From assembly GCF_003589595.1 (NCBI RefSeq), contig NW_020654810.1:19146448-19210447 (forward strand): a stretch of DNA of 64,000 nucleotides. Direction: 5' to 3'. The DNA comes from Hyposmocoma kahamanoa (lineage: Eukaryota > Arthropoda > Insecta > Lepidoptera > Cosmopterigidae). A program made the translations under genes and the position numbers. Of this stretch, positions 43,606-52,955 are shown one piece after another. The notes below the pieces were generated by a model. The model saw only the letters and a program-made list of their open reading frames with translations. It was not told where the DNA came from and did not search any database. Numbering within the stretch: position 1 is the first letter of the stretch; each line of letters starts with the position of its first letter.

Positions 43606-43860
43606 ATCATCATCTCAGCCCGTTAGCACCCACTGCTAGGTATAGACCTCCTCTTTTGCACGCCAGCTCAGTCGGTCCTGTGTGAATCTCATCCACAATC
43701 TTCTGGCCACCCTGACGATATCGTCCGACCATCTAGCAGGTGGTCTGCCTCGAGGACGTTTCGCTCCTATCGGGTACCACTCAGGAACCGCCTTGGTCCA
43801 TCGGTCGTCGTCCCGCCTAGCAATGTGTCCAGCTCCATTTTAGGCTCGAGCGGTCTGGGA
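43606..43860 (-). pseudogene. RTE-type LINE 3' end
   Basis: On the minus strand the order is GRPPARWSDDIV- (from 'gatatcgtccgaccatctag' reversed), then W-rich blocks, then 'ggtctatacctagcagtggg' and a GATGATGATGATAC tail. It is a short, 5'-truncated fossil. The RTE 3' end and repeat R-A meet base to base here. Confidence 0.85.
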
Positions 43861-43910
43861 GTAAGCGAAATGCGCTATATTCTTTTTTCGATATTATTTC
43901 TAAAATATAT
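43854..43910 (+). repeat. Short repeat 'cggtctgggagtaagcg', copy 1
   Basis: 'gagcggtctgggagtaagcg' followed by 'ttttttcgatattatttc'. Partner copies are at 44481-44530 (plus) and 46191-46246 (minus). Class unknown. Confidence 0.6.
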
Positions 43911-44480
43911 TATAAAAAAATCTATACCTTGTATCTGTATAAGTAATTTAAACTTTATGCCCGTAGAATAGGTTATTGGACGAGATTCGTAAAACATATT
44001 ACCTATGCAGGACCATTCGACAGTCAATTTATTACATATTTTACCCCCGATGCAAAAGGGGAGTTATAACTTTCAAACACCACAGTCAATTGCGGCTGTG
44101 GCATAAGCTGAATGAAGTCCTTTTGCGTACGCCACAACCGCACACATGACAGTACAACATTTGTTGTAGTTGTTATATTTAGTATTTTTCTTTTTTGGTC
44201 TTTGTTTGTAATTGTCTTATTTTAATTTTGTTAATTACGTCTTTTTGTTTTGTTTTGCTTGTCAGTGGTATCAATATATATTTTGTATCTATGTGTTGTG
44301 GCGTTGCAATAAATGTCTATTCTATTCTAAAAAACATTTATCTGTGTAGACATGTCCTCATTTGATGCAAATCGGTTTTGAATTTAATTGAATTTTGTAA
44401 ATATCATATACATATTTTTACGATATACTGATCGTGCGGAATAAACTTAAGTCGGTCAAAATACACGTGTGTTTCGCGTG
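43911..44480. other. No recognised feature
   Basis: Ends with an AATAAA-like word and a 'tctattctattcta' run (44310-44330), which could be the 3' end of some transcript or element, but no coding part is seen. Confidence 0.35.
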
Positions 44481-44577
44481 TCGCGCGGTCTGGGAGTAAG
44501 CGAAACACACTGTCTTTTTTCGATATTAATTCATTTTTTTACAGTCATAGCCCCGCACAAGGGAAACCCTATGTACT
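44481..44577 (+). repeat. Short repeat copy 2 followed by S1-like scrap
   Basis: 'cgcgcggtctgggagtaagc' at 44484, then 'ttttttcgatattaattc'. At 44544-44577 'catagccccgcacaagggaa' matches the tail of SINE S1 in minus orientation. Confidence 0.55.
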
Positions 44578-44602
44578 TTTTTTAAAGTTGTTATTGTTAT
44601 TA

Positions 44603-44747
44603 CTGAGGTACCCCTTCGCCCCAAAAAATAATCATTGAAATCGGTTCATAAATGTCGAAGCAATCGCGTAACATATTCATACATATTCTCAAAAAAATAC
44701 AATCGGATTCAGAACCTCCTCCTTTTTTTGAAGTCGGTTCAAAATAA
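44603..44747 (-). repeat. Repeat C, partial
   Basis: 'actgaggtaccccttcgccc', 'ataaatgtcgaagcaatcgc', to 'cctccttttttttgaagtcg'-like sequence and 'gttcaaaa'. Confidence 0.8.
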
Positions 44748-45512
44748 ATTTCTGTTTTATCTTCGTTTAGTATTTTTATTTTATTTTTATTTTATTTTAT
44801 TTATTTGGGAAACATACAGCGTCATATTATACATTTCATTAATAACACATATAAAACAAACACTGGCCAAAACAGTTTCCACTACTGTTTAAACTAAGTT
44901 ACGTTAGATAGACACTGAACATACGTAAAATAAGGTAGCAACCAACAAAATAATTACCACCAAGCAACAAATTGTAGGTAATTTTTAATTATAATTTTAA
45001 GTTTAATGAATATCATGATGTGAATTACCATGACATTCAACCACTTTATCAGAAAACTCTCCACCAGTTCGCTATAATAAAGAATACAAAGACCGAACAC
45101 TAAGAAAAATTGCCTCGATTGGATAATTACGTTAATAAGATCTTCGTAATGGCAGATTTGAACCGGAATGGCTTATTGTCAAATATATTAATTTCATTAT
45201 ATACATTATTAAATTGGGTACAAGCCCTTACAAGGAACCTATTCTTAGATGAACATGAATATGTAGGAACATGCTATGGAACTGCTGATGTTTTTATGTC
45301 GAGAGACATTTATTTATTTATTTATTTATTTATTTCAAATGCAAGTCATAACAATGCACGTTCCATTAGGTTAGCTCTTATTGCTATGACACCCCGCAGG
45401 GGTATAGCACTTAGTCGCCACATTTTGGCTTACATTATTGTTCACACATTACAAAATAATATAATAATAAAAATACAATTTATATTAAAATAACATATCA
45501 ATTATCTGAAAA
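44748..45512. other. AT-rich with TTTA microsatellite
   Basis: A (TTTA)n run occupies 45308-45336. The 127-codon frame 45110-45493 includes that run (LFIYLFIS) and resembles nothing. A 'tttatttgggaaacatacag' segment at 44799 resembles LINE-associated tails seen in Lepidoptera, from memory only. Confidence 0.4.
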
Positions 45513-45583
45513 TGTAGGCCACATAAATATTTCTCCCGGCCCGGAAATCGAACCCGGGATCTGTGTGGCAGACCAGGATGGTA
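45513..45583 (-). mobile_element. SINE S1, head only
   Basis: 'tgtaggccacataaatattt', 'ctcccggcccggaaatcgaa', 'cccgggatctgtgtggcaga' matches the S1 head in minus orientation. The outer head and all of the tail are missing. Confidence 0.75.
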
Positions 45584-46190
45584 GTATTGCATGGTCATAA
45601 AGCCCGTAGAATGTGATTTTTTTATAATGCCGTATAATACCGTGATTCCACAGCGAAAAGTGTGTTAACTCCTTAATACGTCAACATTAGCCTTAAAGTT
45701 GTCAACAAACTCACCCTAAGGGCAACGGCACAAGTTAACTCCCAAGTGGCCGAAGTATTCAATATTACACGGCCCTTTAACTTGTTGTCCCGTAGCCCTC
45801 AAAGGGTTGGGTATAAAAAGGATACCCGGGAAATTTATTTTTCTTAAACGACGTTTGTTCTGTGGAAGCTGGATAAATAAGTTCCGGGTTCGATTCTAGG
45901 TAAGACCAATTCGGAATTTAACTTCTCTAGATTGGTTCTGCTTCCAGCGTTCTAGGTAGTGTCCTGAAGTGAAAGTGGTTGCTCTGACACTCATAGAAGT
46001 AGAAATAGGAACCATTTATTGCAACGCCACATTATAAATAAAAAAAAAACATAAAAGTAATGTAGTAAATAAAAGCAAAAGTTATACGAAATAATACGAA
46101 CTAAGTAATAAGCGTGGCAAACATTTATACAACATTTTTTTTCAAGTTGTATAGTGAGAGGGATTCCCTAGGGGCTATGACTGTAAAAAA
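45584..46190. other. No firm feature; possible unnamed SINE
   Basis: At 45857-46045 'aagttccgggttcgattcta' has a B-box-like core, followed by 'tagattggttctgcttccag' and an A run at 46041. It could be a SINE of another family, but there is no second copy here to confirm it. Confidence 0.3.
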
Positions 46191-46246
46191 AAGAAATAAT
46201 ATCGAAATACGACATAGCGTATTTCGCTTACTCCCAGACCGCGCGC
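46191..46246 (-). repeat. Short repeat 'cggtctgggagtaagcg', copy 3
   Basis: Reversed, it reads 'cgcggtctgggagtaagcga' then 'aatacgctatgtcgtatttc' and 'gatattatttc'. It abuts a CA microsatellite. Confidence 0.65.
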
Positions 46247-46252
46247 CACGCG

Positions 46253-46254
<2 letters not shown>

Positions 46255-46289
<35 letters not shown>
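46255..46289. repeat. (CA)n microsatellite
   Basis: About 17 uninterrupted CA units, followed by interrupted CA words up to 46315. The HTHTHT and VCVCVC peptides of the two overlapping frames are translations of it. Confidence 0.97.
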
Positions 46290-46295
<6 letters not shown>

Positions 46296-46423
46296 CACAC
46301 AACCACACACACACATGTGTATTTTGATCGAGTTAAGTTGATTCCGCGCGATAATTATTTCGTAAAAATATATCATAGTTACAAAATTCATAAATCACAA
46401 TATTCATTATGATATCACAATTA

Positions 46424-46691
46424 ATAGCCACACCTCTAGCCGGGGCTAATAGCTGTAAAGGTATGTAACTGTGTGACGAAATATAATAGATTTCTTATAG
46501 ATGGCGCTACGGCTAAAAAGTAGGTGAAAAACCAAATACAAAGGTACGACGCAAGCACATAGAAAAATTCGTAAGGTCCGATGGTTCGTTCCGTGACTTA
46601 GTTGGTATAGCGTCTGGCACGGTATGCTAGAAGACTAAATTTTTTTGAGAGTTCGATCTTTGTATTAATAATTATAACAAACAAGTGGAGT
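46424..46691 (+). repeat. Repeat with tRNA-like box, copy 1
   Basis: Shares with 49462-49683 the blocks 'atagatttcttatagatggc', 'caagcacatagaaaaa' and 'gacttagttggtatagcgtc' plus 'ggcacggtatgctagaagac'. The last blocks resemble the D-arm and anticodon arm of a tRNA, and 'gagagttcgatctttg' a B box. Repeated sequence continues upstream of the tRNA-like part, which is unusual for a simple SINE. Confidence 0.6.
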
Positions 46692-47109
46692 AATAAAAAT
46701 TTTAATATATGGTATTTACAAAATTCAATTAAATTCAAAACCATATGTTTTTATTTGGAAATGTAAAGTGTCACATAGCGTGGCAATCGTTTCGCATTCG
46801 TTATTTATGCTTCATTGGCGATAATCACTTTTGATGTAAAATTAGTAAGGATATGAGTTATTTCTTGGCGACACTGCAATAATTTTATCAGAGTGTGGTA
46901 AGAAAGGACATTAATGCGACGATAAAATGGCGCACGCGCGAATTTAATTTTCTTGAAATGTATTGATTATTATTATTAAACGTACAAATAATTATACAAA
47001 TAAATTGTACTTATTAGTATTATTGCACATACCTAGTTTCATTTATAGAATGGAACAAATATGATTTTATTGTAACGCCACAAAAAATAGTAATTGATTT
47101 TTATAAAAA
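46692..47109. other. No recognised feature
   Basis: No supported feature. Confidence 0.4.
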
Positions 47110-47345
47110 ACTTCCGACCTCTAAAGTACGTGGAATTACATCTATTTGCCAAATTTAATTGAAGTCGGTTACACTGGAAAGTGCGCGAGACCGGATTCCC
47201 TTAGCTACGCTTAGAGATGGAATATTTTTTTCAAATTTAAATGGGACCAACACTGCCCTCTTTCCAACAAAAAATGATTATCGAAATCGGTTTGAACACA
47301 AAAAAATCGAATTTAGAACCTCCTCCTTTTTTTGAAGTCTCTTAT
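47110..47345 (-). repeat. Repeat C copy
   Basis: 'cttccgacctctaaagtacg', 'acatctatttgccaaattta', 'attgaagtcggttacactgg', 'ccaacactgccctctttcca', to 'cctcctcctttttttgaagt'. It lacks the 'gtcgaagtaatcgcg' block. Confidence 0.8.
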
Positions 47346-48090
47346 AATACCTAAAAGGAATAAATAAGTAAAAACAAAACACAGCGTGGCAACAACGAAC
47401 ATACAATACCATTACTATTGTTACAATGCTAGCATTTGTCTAACTGAGGCGTAAGCAAAATAATGTAAGTCTAAATAGGCTGTGACGCTGGGAATTAGTC
47501 ACGGACGTCTGTGTCGAAGTACTATAAAATATAGTATTACTAATAAGGTACAAGTGTTCTTGCGGTGTGTGATCTTATATCGATAATTTAAACAACCTTT
47601 TCGTCACACTTGCTCTTAAGTAGTAGCATAATCTATAGCAAAACTAGGCGGTATGTTGGTCCCAGAGAGGTTGCGGTTTCTTTTTTAATTTCTAAAATAG
47701 TCGTCTGACTGCGGTCAGTTCGGCCTCTTCGCGTCAAATTCGGGCAGCGATTCAAACAGCAATGAACTTTTACATTTTATTTATTAAAACTATTATAAAC
47801 ATAGCTTTAGTTTATTTATCGTTTTTGTTTAAGATGCTTACATTACGATTGACAGATGAAAATGGAAATAGTTTTATTTCTTTTTCGCAAAACTTAAATT
47901 AGAATATACTATTGGATCTTTCTAGTAGATATCATCCACCTGTGTCAAGAAGGCCCGCTTTTCCATTATTCTTTAGTATACACACATAAATAAACCTTAA
48001 TTAGTTGCTGTAATGTACTAAACATAATTACTTGAAGAATTTGTGTTAGGATGAGATAGTTTTTCATGAGGTAATAGTACTAATAACATA
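47346..48090. other. No recognised feature
   Basis: No supported gene or repeat. A scrap resembling repeat D lies near 47860-47885. Confidence 0.4.
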
Positions 48091-48197
48091 TGTACAGACG
48101 GCAGCACATGAAGCTACACATTGACGGATCTTGTTCCGTTGCACTGGACGCGATATTGAAACAAATGTGTATAGCATGATGTGCTGCCGTCTGCACA
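48091..48197. mobile_element. 107-bp MITE-like element
   Basis: The ends tgtacagacggcagcacat and (reversed) tgtgcagacggcagcacat are inverted repeats with one mismatch in the first 19 bases. Similarity extends about 30 bp inward. No coding capacity; no convincing target duplication was seen. Confidence 0.75.
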
Positions 48198-48268
48198 TTA
48201 AGGGTGGATGATTATGACAGTTTAATTATGTCTAATTTTCTATTTTTCCAGTGTAACATTTCCAGCAT

Positions 48269-48452
48269 ATTTTTTTTATAATACCAACTGACGTGACGAA
48301 CAAGTCGTGAAGTCGTGTATCTGGTGGTAAGCGACACGCCTGTACATAACAGTTGCGGTGCTGCTCAGAGCTTTAAATGACAAAGATCTAAGGAGCACTG
48401 CATCACTCTGTGACATATGTTGAAAAGTCCCATGTGCCTGTAATTTCACCAA
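48269..48452 (-). mobile_element. Repeat R-A, 5'-truncated
   Basis: T run, 'ataataccaactgacgtgac', 'gaacaagtcgtgaagtcgtg' (an 8-bp local duplication), to 'catgtgcctgtaatttcacc'. Confidence 0.88.
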
Positions 48453-48665
48453 TTACAAGCATACGACCGATCTGAGGCCTTCAATGTCCCTCTACGTAAT
48501 TTCCTACTCATCGCCCTTATTACACAATATAATACATACATACTTACAGTTATAACAATGTTTAGTGTTCTAATACAATAACAAATTAGAATTTGTTTGT
48601 TCGGGAATCTAATTGCGAGATATACTCTGCCCTCCTTGTCATAACTCACGCATTTGTATTCCGGT

Positions 48666-48745
48666 AACTTTCGAGATACTGGCATCCAAAGTTTTATTGT
48701 CGCCTAGAAATAAGCAATTGCGCTGATTTTGCTTAGCAATAAAAG
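48666..48745 (+). repeat. Diverged copy of the 54.9-55.3 kb tandem unit
   Basis: 'aactttcgagatactggcat', 'ccaaagttttattgtcgcct' and 'tgcttagcaataaaa' closely match the units at 54860-55312. It shows that the unit is dispersed and not only locally duplicated. Confidence 0.7.
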
Positions 48746-48796
48746 TGAATTCTAACGAACTAGTGGAGTAATTTCACAAAAATAATTGAATATTAT

Positions 48797-49410
48797 TAGA
48801 GATGTGCCGAGTACCGAATATTACTCGGTTTAACATTTGCCGAGCCGAGTACTCGGCTGGGTTACCTACTCGGTTCATTACAACCGGAACGCGATGATCC
48901 TAAAAGTCCCATTGCTCTAGAATTAGACCTATATGTCAATGAAATTTATTGTCGCGAGAGCAGATTCCTTTCCAATGGTGGGCAGGGCATAAAATAAGAT
49001 ATCCGAAACTGGCACAGTTAGCACGAGTGTATAGCGAGCGGTTATTTTCCGAAGCGGGTAATGTGTATGAAGAAGAAAGGAACAGACTATTACCTGAACG
49101 CGCAGAAAGCCTTGTATTCCTACATCATAACTTGCCTTTGTTAAATTTTAAATATTAATAATGTAAACTTTCTTTTTAAATTACTAAATTGCTACAAATT
49201 GTGACAATTGTATAGAATTTCTAGTAATAAATCTGTTTTGACTATTTTTAATATATTGTTGTATTTACTTTATTATGTCTATGGCTGTAACGCTTTATTT
49301 TAACCGAGAACTCTTCCCATGTACCGAGTTATTCGGCCGAGTACGAGTAGTAAAAAAACGGCCAAGTACACCGAGTACCCAGTAGCAAACAAGTACTCGG
49401 CGCATCTCTA
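48797..49410 (+). mobile_element. hAT DNA transposon remnant, with 8-bp target duplication
   Basis: 614 bp. The left end tagagatgtgccgagtac and the right end gtactcggcgcatctcta are inverted repeats (17 of 18 match). The flanks are aatattat and aatatcat, an 8-bp target duplication with one difference, as expected for hAT transposition. Subterminal 'ccgagtactcgg' words recur at both ends. Inside is only the C-terminal dimerisation part of the transposase. This is an internally deleted, non-autonomous fossil. Confidence 0.9.
48949..49158 (+). pseudogene. hAT transposase dimerisation domain fragment
   Basis: A 69-codon frame. Residues about 7-26 read IPFQWWAGHKIRYPKLAQLA, followed by RLFSEAGNVYEEERNRLLPE and ESLVFLHHNLPLL. 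The W-W, YP-L-LA, ERLFS.AG, RN.L.PE and VFL..N pattern is the hAT C-terminal dimerisation motif. A full transposase is typically several hundred residues; the BED finger and the catalytic residues are missing. The frame starts inside the ancestral protein and ends in its natural stop. Confidence 0.9.
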
Positions 49411-49461
49411 AATATCATGGTGGTCAAACATCCAGATATCCAATAATTTCAACTTAATAAA

Positions 49462-49683
49462 ATTACAATAATTAAGGCTACATCTTTAGTCAGCTGCTGA
49501 TATCTATAAAAGTGCTTACCTGGCTGAGTGAAGAAATAGATTTCTCACAGATGGCGCTATGGCAATAAAGTCGTTAAAAAGCAAAAACAAAGATCTGCAA
49601 CAAGCACATAGAAAAACCTGTAATGTTCGCTAGTATGATTCGTGGTTTAGTCGGAATAGCGTTTAGCACGGTTTGCTAGAAGA
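49462..49683 (+). repeat. Repeat with tRNA-like box, copy 2, cut by R-A
   Basis: Contains 'tagatttctcacagatggcg', 'caagcacatagaaaaacctg' and 'ggtttagtcggaatagcgtt', ending 'gcacggtttgctagaagact'. There the T run of an R-A copy begins, at the same place where copy 1 continues with 'aaatttttttgagagttcga'. Confidence 0.6.
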
Positions 49684-49955
49684 CTTTTTTTTATAATATC
49701 AAGCGACTGGACGAACAAGTCGTGCGTCTGATGGTAAGCTACACGCTTGTCCATACCCATAACAGTTGCAGTGTCACTCAGAGCTTTAAGTCGCAAAGAT
49801 CTGAGAAGTACTGCCACTGCGCCCGACACCCTGATACATAAGTTGACAAGTATCATGTGTCATTATTTTACCAGCACCCTTACCCTTGAAAACGGAAACA
49901 CAGTAATGCTGAATTACTGCTTGGCGGGAGAAATAGGTAACGTAGCAGTATTTCC
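49684..49955 (-). mobile_element. Repeat R-A, near full length
   Basis: T run, 'ataatatcaagcgactggac', 'aacaagtcgtgcgtctgatg', to 'ggaaacacagtaatgctgaa', 'tactgcttggcgggagaaat' and 'agcagtatttccctt'. The first 30 bases of the unit are lost. It is inserted in the tRNA-box repeat. Confidence 0.9.
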
Positions 49956-49964
49956 CTTCCTAGT

Positions 49965-50150
49965 TACAAACGGGCGACTGCATCGATGCAATCGCCTATA
50001 AATCCCAAGTGTAGCGATGCAATCGCGCGTTTGCATCGCTGCTTAAAATCACGCACGTGTGTAAATGTAGACGATTAGCGACTGCATCGCTACTGCATCG
50101 CGTTTGCATCGCTGCTAAAGGTCACCGTGTGTAACCGCACTAAGCAGAAA
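49965..50150. repeat. CpG-rich 'gcatcgctgc' repeat block
   Basis: 'cgactgcatcg', 'gcgatgcaatcgcgcgtttg', 'catcgctgcttaaaatcacg' and 'catcgctactgcatcgcgtt' are variations of one word, with two units of about 65 bp. The right edge 'caccgtgtgtaaccgcacta' looks like a transposon terminus, but no partner terminus was found. Confidence 0.55.
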
Positions 50151-50724
50151 GAAGCGCGGAAAAGCAATGCAATATAATAAATCTTTAACAGGTAAAGGGA
50201 CCAAGCAGCTATTCACTTCAAGCAAAATTATAGCCCGCTGTCGTTACCACACTGTTTCAACTAATTATCTGTCAAAAGTTTAATTAAATTATTTAGATTA
50301 ACTTTTGTTTAAACGGCTATAGAATATCAAGGTTATCCGGCGAAAGATACTACTCTTAGGCAGTTAGCCTTTTTTTATGTCTGTGAAATGCGTCGTATAC
50401 CCACTAAAACCCAGCAGTTAACTCCACCGCCATAAAAAGGCGCACCAGGATCTGCTTGCGCTTACCACTGGCCCGCAGTGAGTGGGACCAAGGCCTTTGG
50501 TGGGTGCCCCGGGGTAGACATAAGAGCACCCTCAAGCTTGGTGGTAAGGAGTAATCCAACCCCAGTCTACGTAAGCGAAGTCTCCTGCTGCGAGACTACG
50601 CTTTCACAAAAGGGACCATGGTCTCTCAGTAGGCAATGCTTAAATTGGTTCAATATACAGTGTTCAAGCCCATAGTTGGTTTTTTTGAGATCCATATAGC
50701 GAAACGGGGTACCCCGTACTATCA
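50151..50724. other. No recognised feature
   Basis: A GC-richer part at 50420-50600 has a 65-codon frame that resembles nothing. Confidence 0.35.
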
Positions 50725-50985
50725 TCCAAACTAATATTATAAATGCGTAAGTAACTCTGGCTGTTAGGTTTTCCCGCCAGCCGCTAAACTAAATTTAATG
50801 AGTTTTGGTATAGAAATAGGACCTTGGAGAAAGACAGGCTACTTTTTGCCACAAAAATAAATATTTAAGGGGGTGAAATAGGGGATGAAAGTTTGTATGG
50901 AGAACCAATAATTTTTCAAGTAAGTAGTACAATAGGCTAGTCGAAGTACTTATTCTACGCAGACGGAGTCGCGGGCATCAGCTAA
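50725..50985 (+). mobile_element. Non-autonomous Helitron-like element
   Basis: Starts tccaaactaatattataaat just after an A and T, and ends gcgggcatcagctaa. Helitrons start TC and end CTRR (here CTAA). The start word 'ctaatattataaatgcg' and the end 'gacggagtcgcgggcatcag' are familiar from a widespread lepidopteran Helitron-type repeat, recalled and not checked. It encodes nothing. Confidence 0.65.
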
Positions 50986-51322
50986 AGTATTATAATATTT
51001 AATTTTATCGTAAACGCAGTTAGTCCACGAACGGGATGTTAACATTTTGTACCTGAATTTCAAATTGGAGACGGAGATATAAACAGGCATTTATCGAGCA
51101 TTATAATACAGCTATTTACTTACTTATTTAATTGAAAGAAATCCACGCAAAGATAACTTATCACGTCAATAAAATATACGACGTTAGACGTCACAGACTA
51201 ACCGACATAATACGCCTGTTTTCTATTTACGTATCCATTGCTCTGACGTAATTCCGACACACAAATAGTTTTCGTGGCGTTAACTCTCAAGGTGATTGTA
51301 AATTTCGGCACACCGAATAACA
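50986..51322. other. No recognised feature
   Basis: Upstream flank of the tRNA gene. No external promoter element was recognised; tRNA genes use internal A and B boxes. Confidence 0.4.
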
Positions 51323-51394
51323 TCCGCGGTAGTATAGTGGTAAGTATCCCCGCCTGTCACGCGGGAGACCGGGGTTCGATTCCCCGCCGCGGAG
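51323..51394 (+). tRNA. tRNA-Asp (GTC)
   Basis: 72 nt without the CCA end. The acceptor stem TCCGCGG (51323-51329) pairs perfectly with CCGCGGA (51387-51393), with discriminator G. The D arm carries the A box 'tagtatagtggtaagtat'. The anticodon stem CCCGC/GCGGG (51349-51353, 51361-51365) encloses loop CTGTCAC with anticodon GTC (51356-51358), which reads GAC and GAT codons. The T arm CCGGGGTTCGATTCCCCG carries the B box. All stems are intact and no intron is seen. A T-rich stretch shortly downstream (51404-51418) could serve as RNA polymerase III terminator. It is the only apparently functional gene here. Confidence 0.97.
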
Positions 51395-51951
51395 AAACTA
51401 ACTTTTTCTTATTTTTTTATATTATTTAAACATCTGATATAATTTAAAAGACCTATCGCTCTAACAATATTATTTTACTTACTTATTTTCATTTTCCTTA
51501 CGAATATTTAGAATTTGTATTAGGCGATTGAACGTAAGAAGGTTCTTTTATACTTATTTTTAATACTAGTTTTTAAAACGCTGGAGCTCGTCCAACTGCA
51601 CGTTCCAACTATAACCGATAAGCAAGGCAGTGGTAAGAAAACGCAATGGAGTGAAGACTTGCGATATAATGCAAAACGCAGTAAATGCAAAATGTAAGTG
51701 AATGTTACCATTATATACTTGTTTATTCATTTTATAAAATGTGTAATAAAACAGATTACATTGATTGGTTTTATTTATCTGGTATACAATTTAAGGTCGT
51801 CTAGAATGTAAACATGCGCATGATTATATATGTACATAAATTTAGGTAAGTAAGCAAAAAAAAGATAACAAACCTGAAGCTAATGGGAATAATAAATAAA
51901 GTTTGAATATAAATTCCGGTAGTATAAAAGCTTCTTGCTTGTAATGCTTTA
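51395..51951. other. tRNA 3' flank; no other feature
   Basis: Contains the T runs after the tRNA gene. Nothing else recognised. Confidence 0.45.
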
Positions 51952-52146
51952 ACTGCCTCTGTGGCCGAACGGTTACCATCCTGGACTACCACGCAGAGGG
52001 CCCGCACTAGGGAAAACCCTGTATCGCGGGTGTCAAGGACACACATGGACTCTCGTGAGTTTGGGTGTAACTTGTGGTTGCCTATGTGTGTACATAGGCA
52101 ACTTCTTCGTGGCAGTCCGGCAAGGTAACCGTTCGGCCACAGAGGC
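51952..52146. mobile_element. Scrambled SINE S1 with heads at both ends
   Basis: The order is: plus-strand S1 head (51952-52002, actgcctctgtggccgaacg), minus-strand tail piece (gcactagggaaaaccctgta, 52004-52048), plus-strand body (actctcgtgagtttgggtgt, 52049-52094), minus-strand head (cgtggcagtccggcaaggta to cggccacagaggc, 52146). The first and last parts are inverted copies of the same head. Confidence 0.85.
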
Positions 52147-52165
52147 CTGTAAAGGGCCTGAAATG

Positions 52166-52252
52166 TCGGTTTGTTTGAAACAACAAATATACGCGATTTA
52201 AATCCGGAAAAATAGTTTCATTTCCTATGTGTAACAATCGCAAAAACATTAA
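52166..52252 (+). repeat. Repeat D copy
   Basis: 'gtcggtttgtttgaaacaac', 'tacgcgatttaaatccggaa', 'atagtttcatttcctatgtg', 'taacaatcgcaaaaac'. Very similar to the right half of 21800-21945. Confidence 0.85.
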
Positions 52253-52257
52253 GAACT

Positions 52258-52392
52258 TATTGTAATTTCACCCTTACCCTTCAAAATCGGAATGCAGTAA
52301 TGCTCGCATTGCTGCTTGGCGGCAGAAAAATGCAAGGTGGCAGTTCTTGCCTGAACGAACTCTTTCACAAAGAGCTATTTTGCTTCTAAAAT
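52258..52392 (-). mobile_element. Repeat R-A, 5' half
   Basis: 'tgtaatttcacccttaccct', 'cggaatgcagtaatgctcgc', 'attgctgcttggcggcagaa', to 'ctctttcacaaagagctatt'. It begins within a few bases of the repeat D copy. Confidence 0.85.
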
Positions 52393-52691
52393 TAGTTACG
52401 CTATATGATTCATCATAATATCAGTAACAACCACGTAACAACACTATTCTGTGCTATTAAACTTGTGCCAGACACAAATGTGTTCTCGCGATGATATGAC
52501 AAGATAATAAGTTGTTCGGTTTCTCTTGAACAACCTACTCAACGAAGCTGTTGATTTGTGAAAGTTTTGGAGGAGGCTAATATTGTATATGATAACCATC
52601 TGAAAGCACGGAATGTCATTCAGATTCAAATATTTATTCAACAAATTGAGTTCCTCGTTTTCGCGATTGTTACACATTGAAATTGAACCTA
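52393..52691. other. No recognised feature
   Basis: Ends with a D-like scrap 'cgattgttacacattgaaat' at 52662-52682. Otherwise nothing. Confidence 0.35.
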
Positions 52692-52955
52692 TTTTTGAAG
52701 GAGGAGATTTTTAATTCGACTGTATTTGTTTTACGTGTTTATTACGCGATTACCCCGAAGTTTTGTGAACCGAATTCGATTAATCTTTTTTTTTCTGTTA
52801 GATTGGGGGTATCTCAGTAGTGACCTAATTCAAATTTGAAGAAAATATTCCACCTCTGAAGGTAAGTATAATAGGTAGGAATTAGAGGATAAGTCCGATT
52901 TATTGCATTTCACCCACTTACCGTTAACGGATTTTAATAAAATTTGGCAGATTGA
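52692..52955 (+). repeat. Repeat C copy
   Basis: 'tttttgaaggaggagatttt', 'taattcgactgtatttgttt', 'attacgcgattaccccgaag', 'ggggtatctcagtagtgacc', 'gaaaatattccacctctgaa', and 'aaaatttggcaga' before an AATAAT run. Confidence 0.78.

Noticed and set aside
46114..46391. Frames with HTHTHT or VCVCVC peptides
   Set aside because: They are translations of the CA microsatellite.
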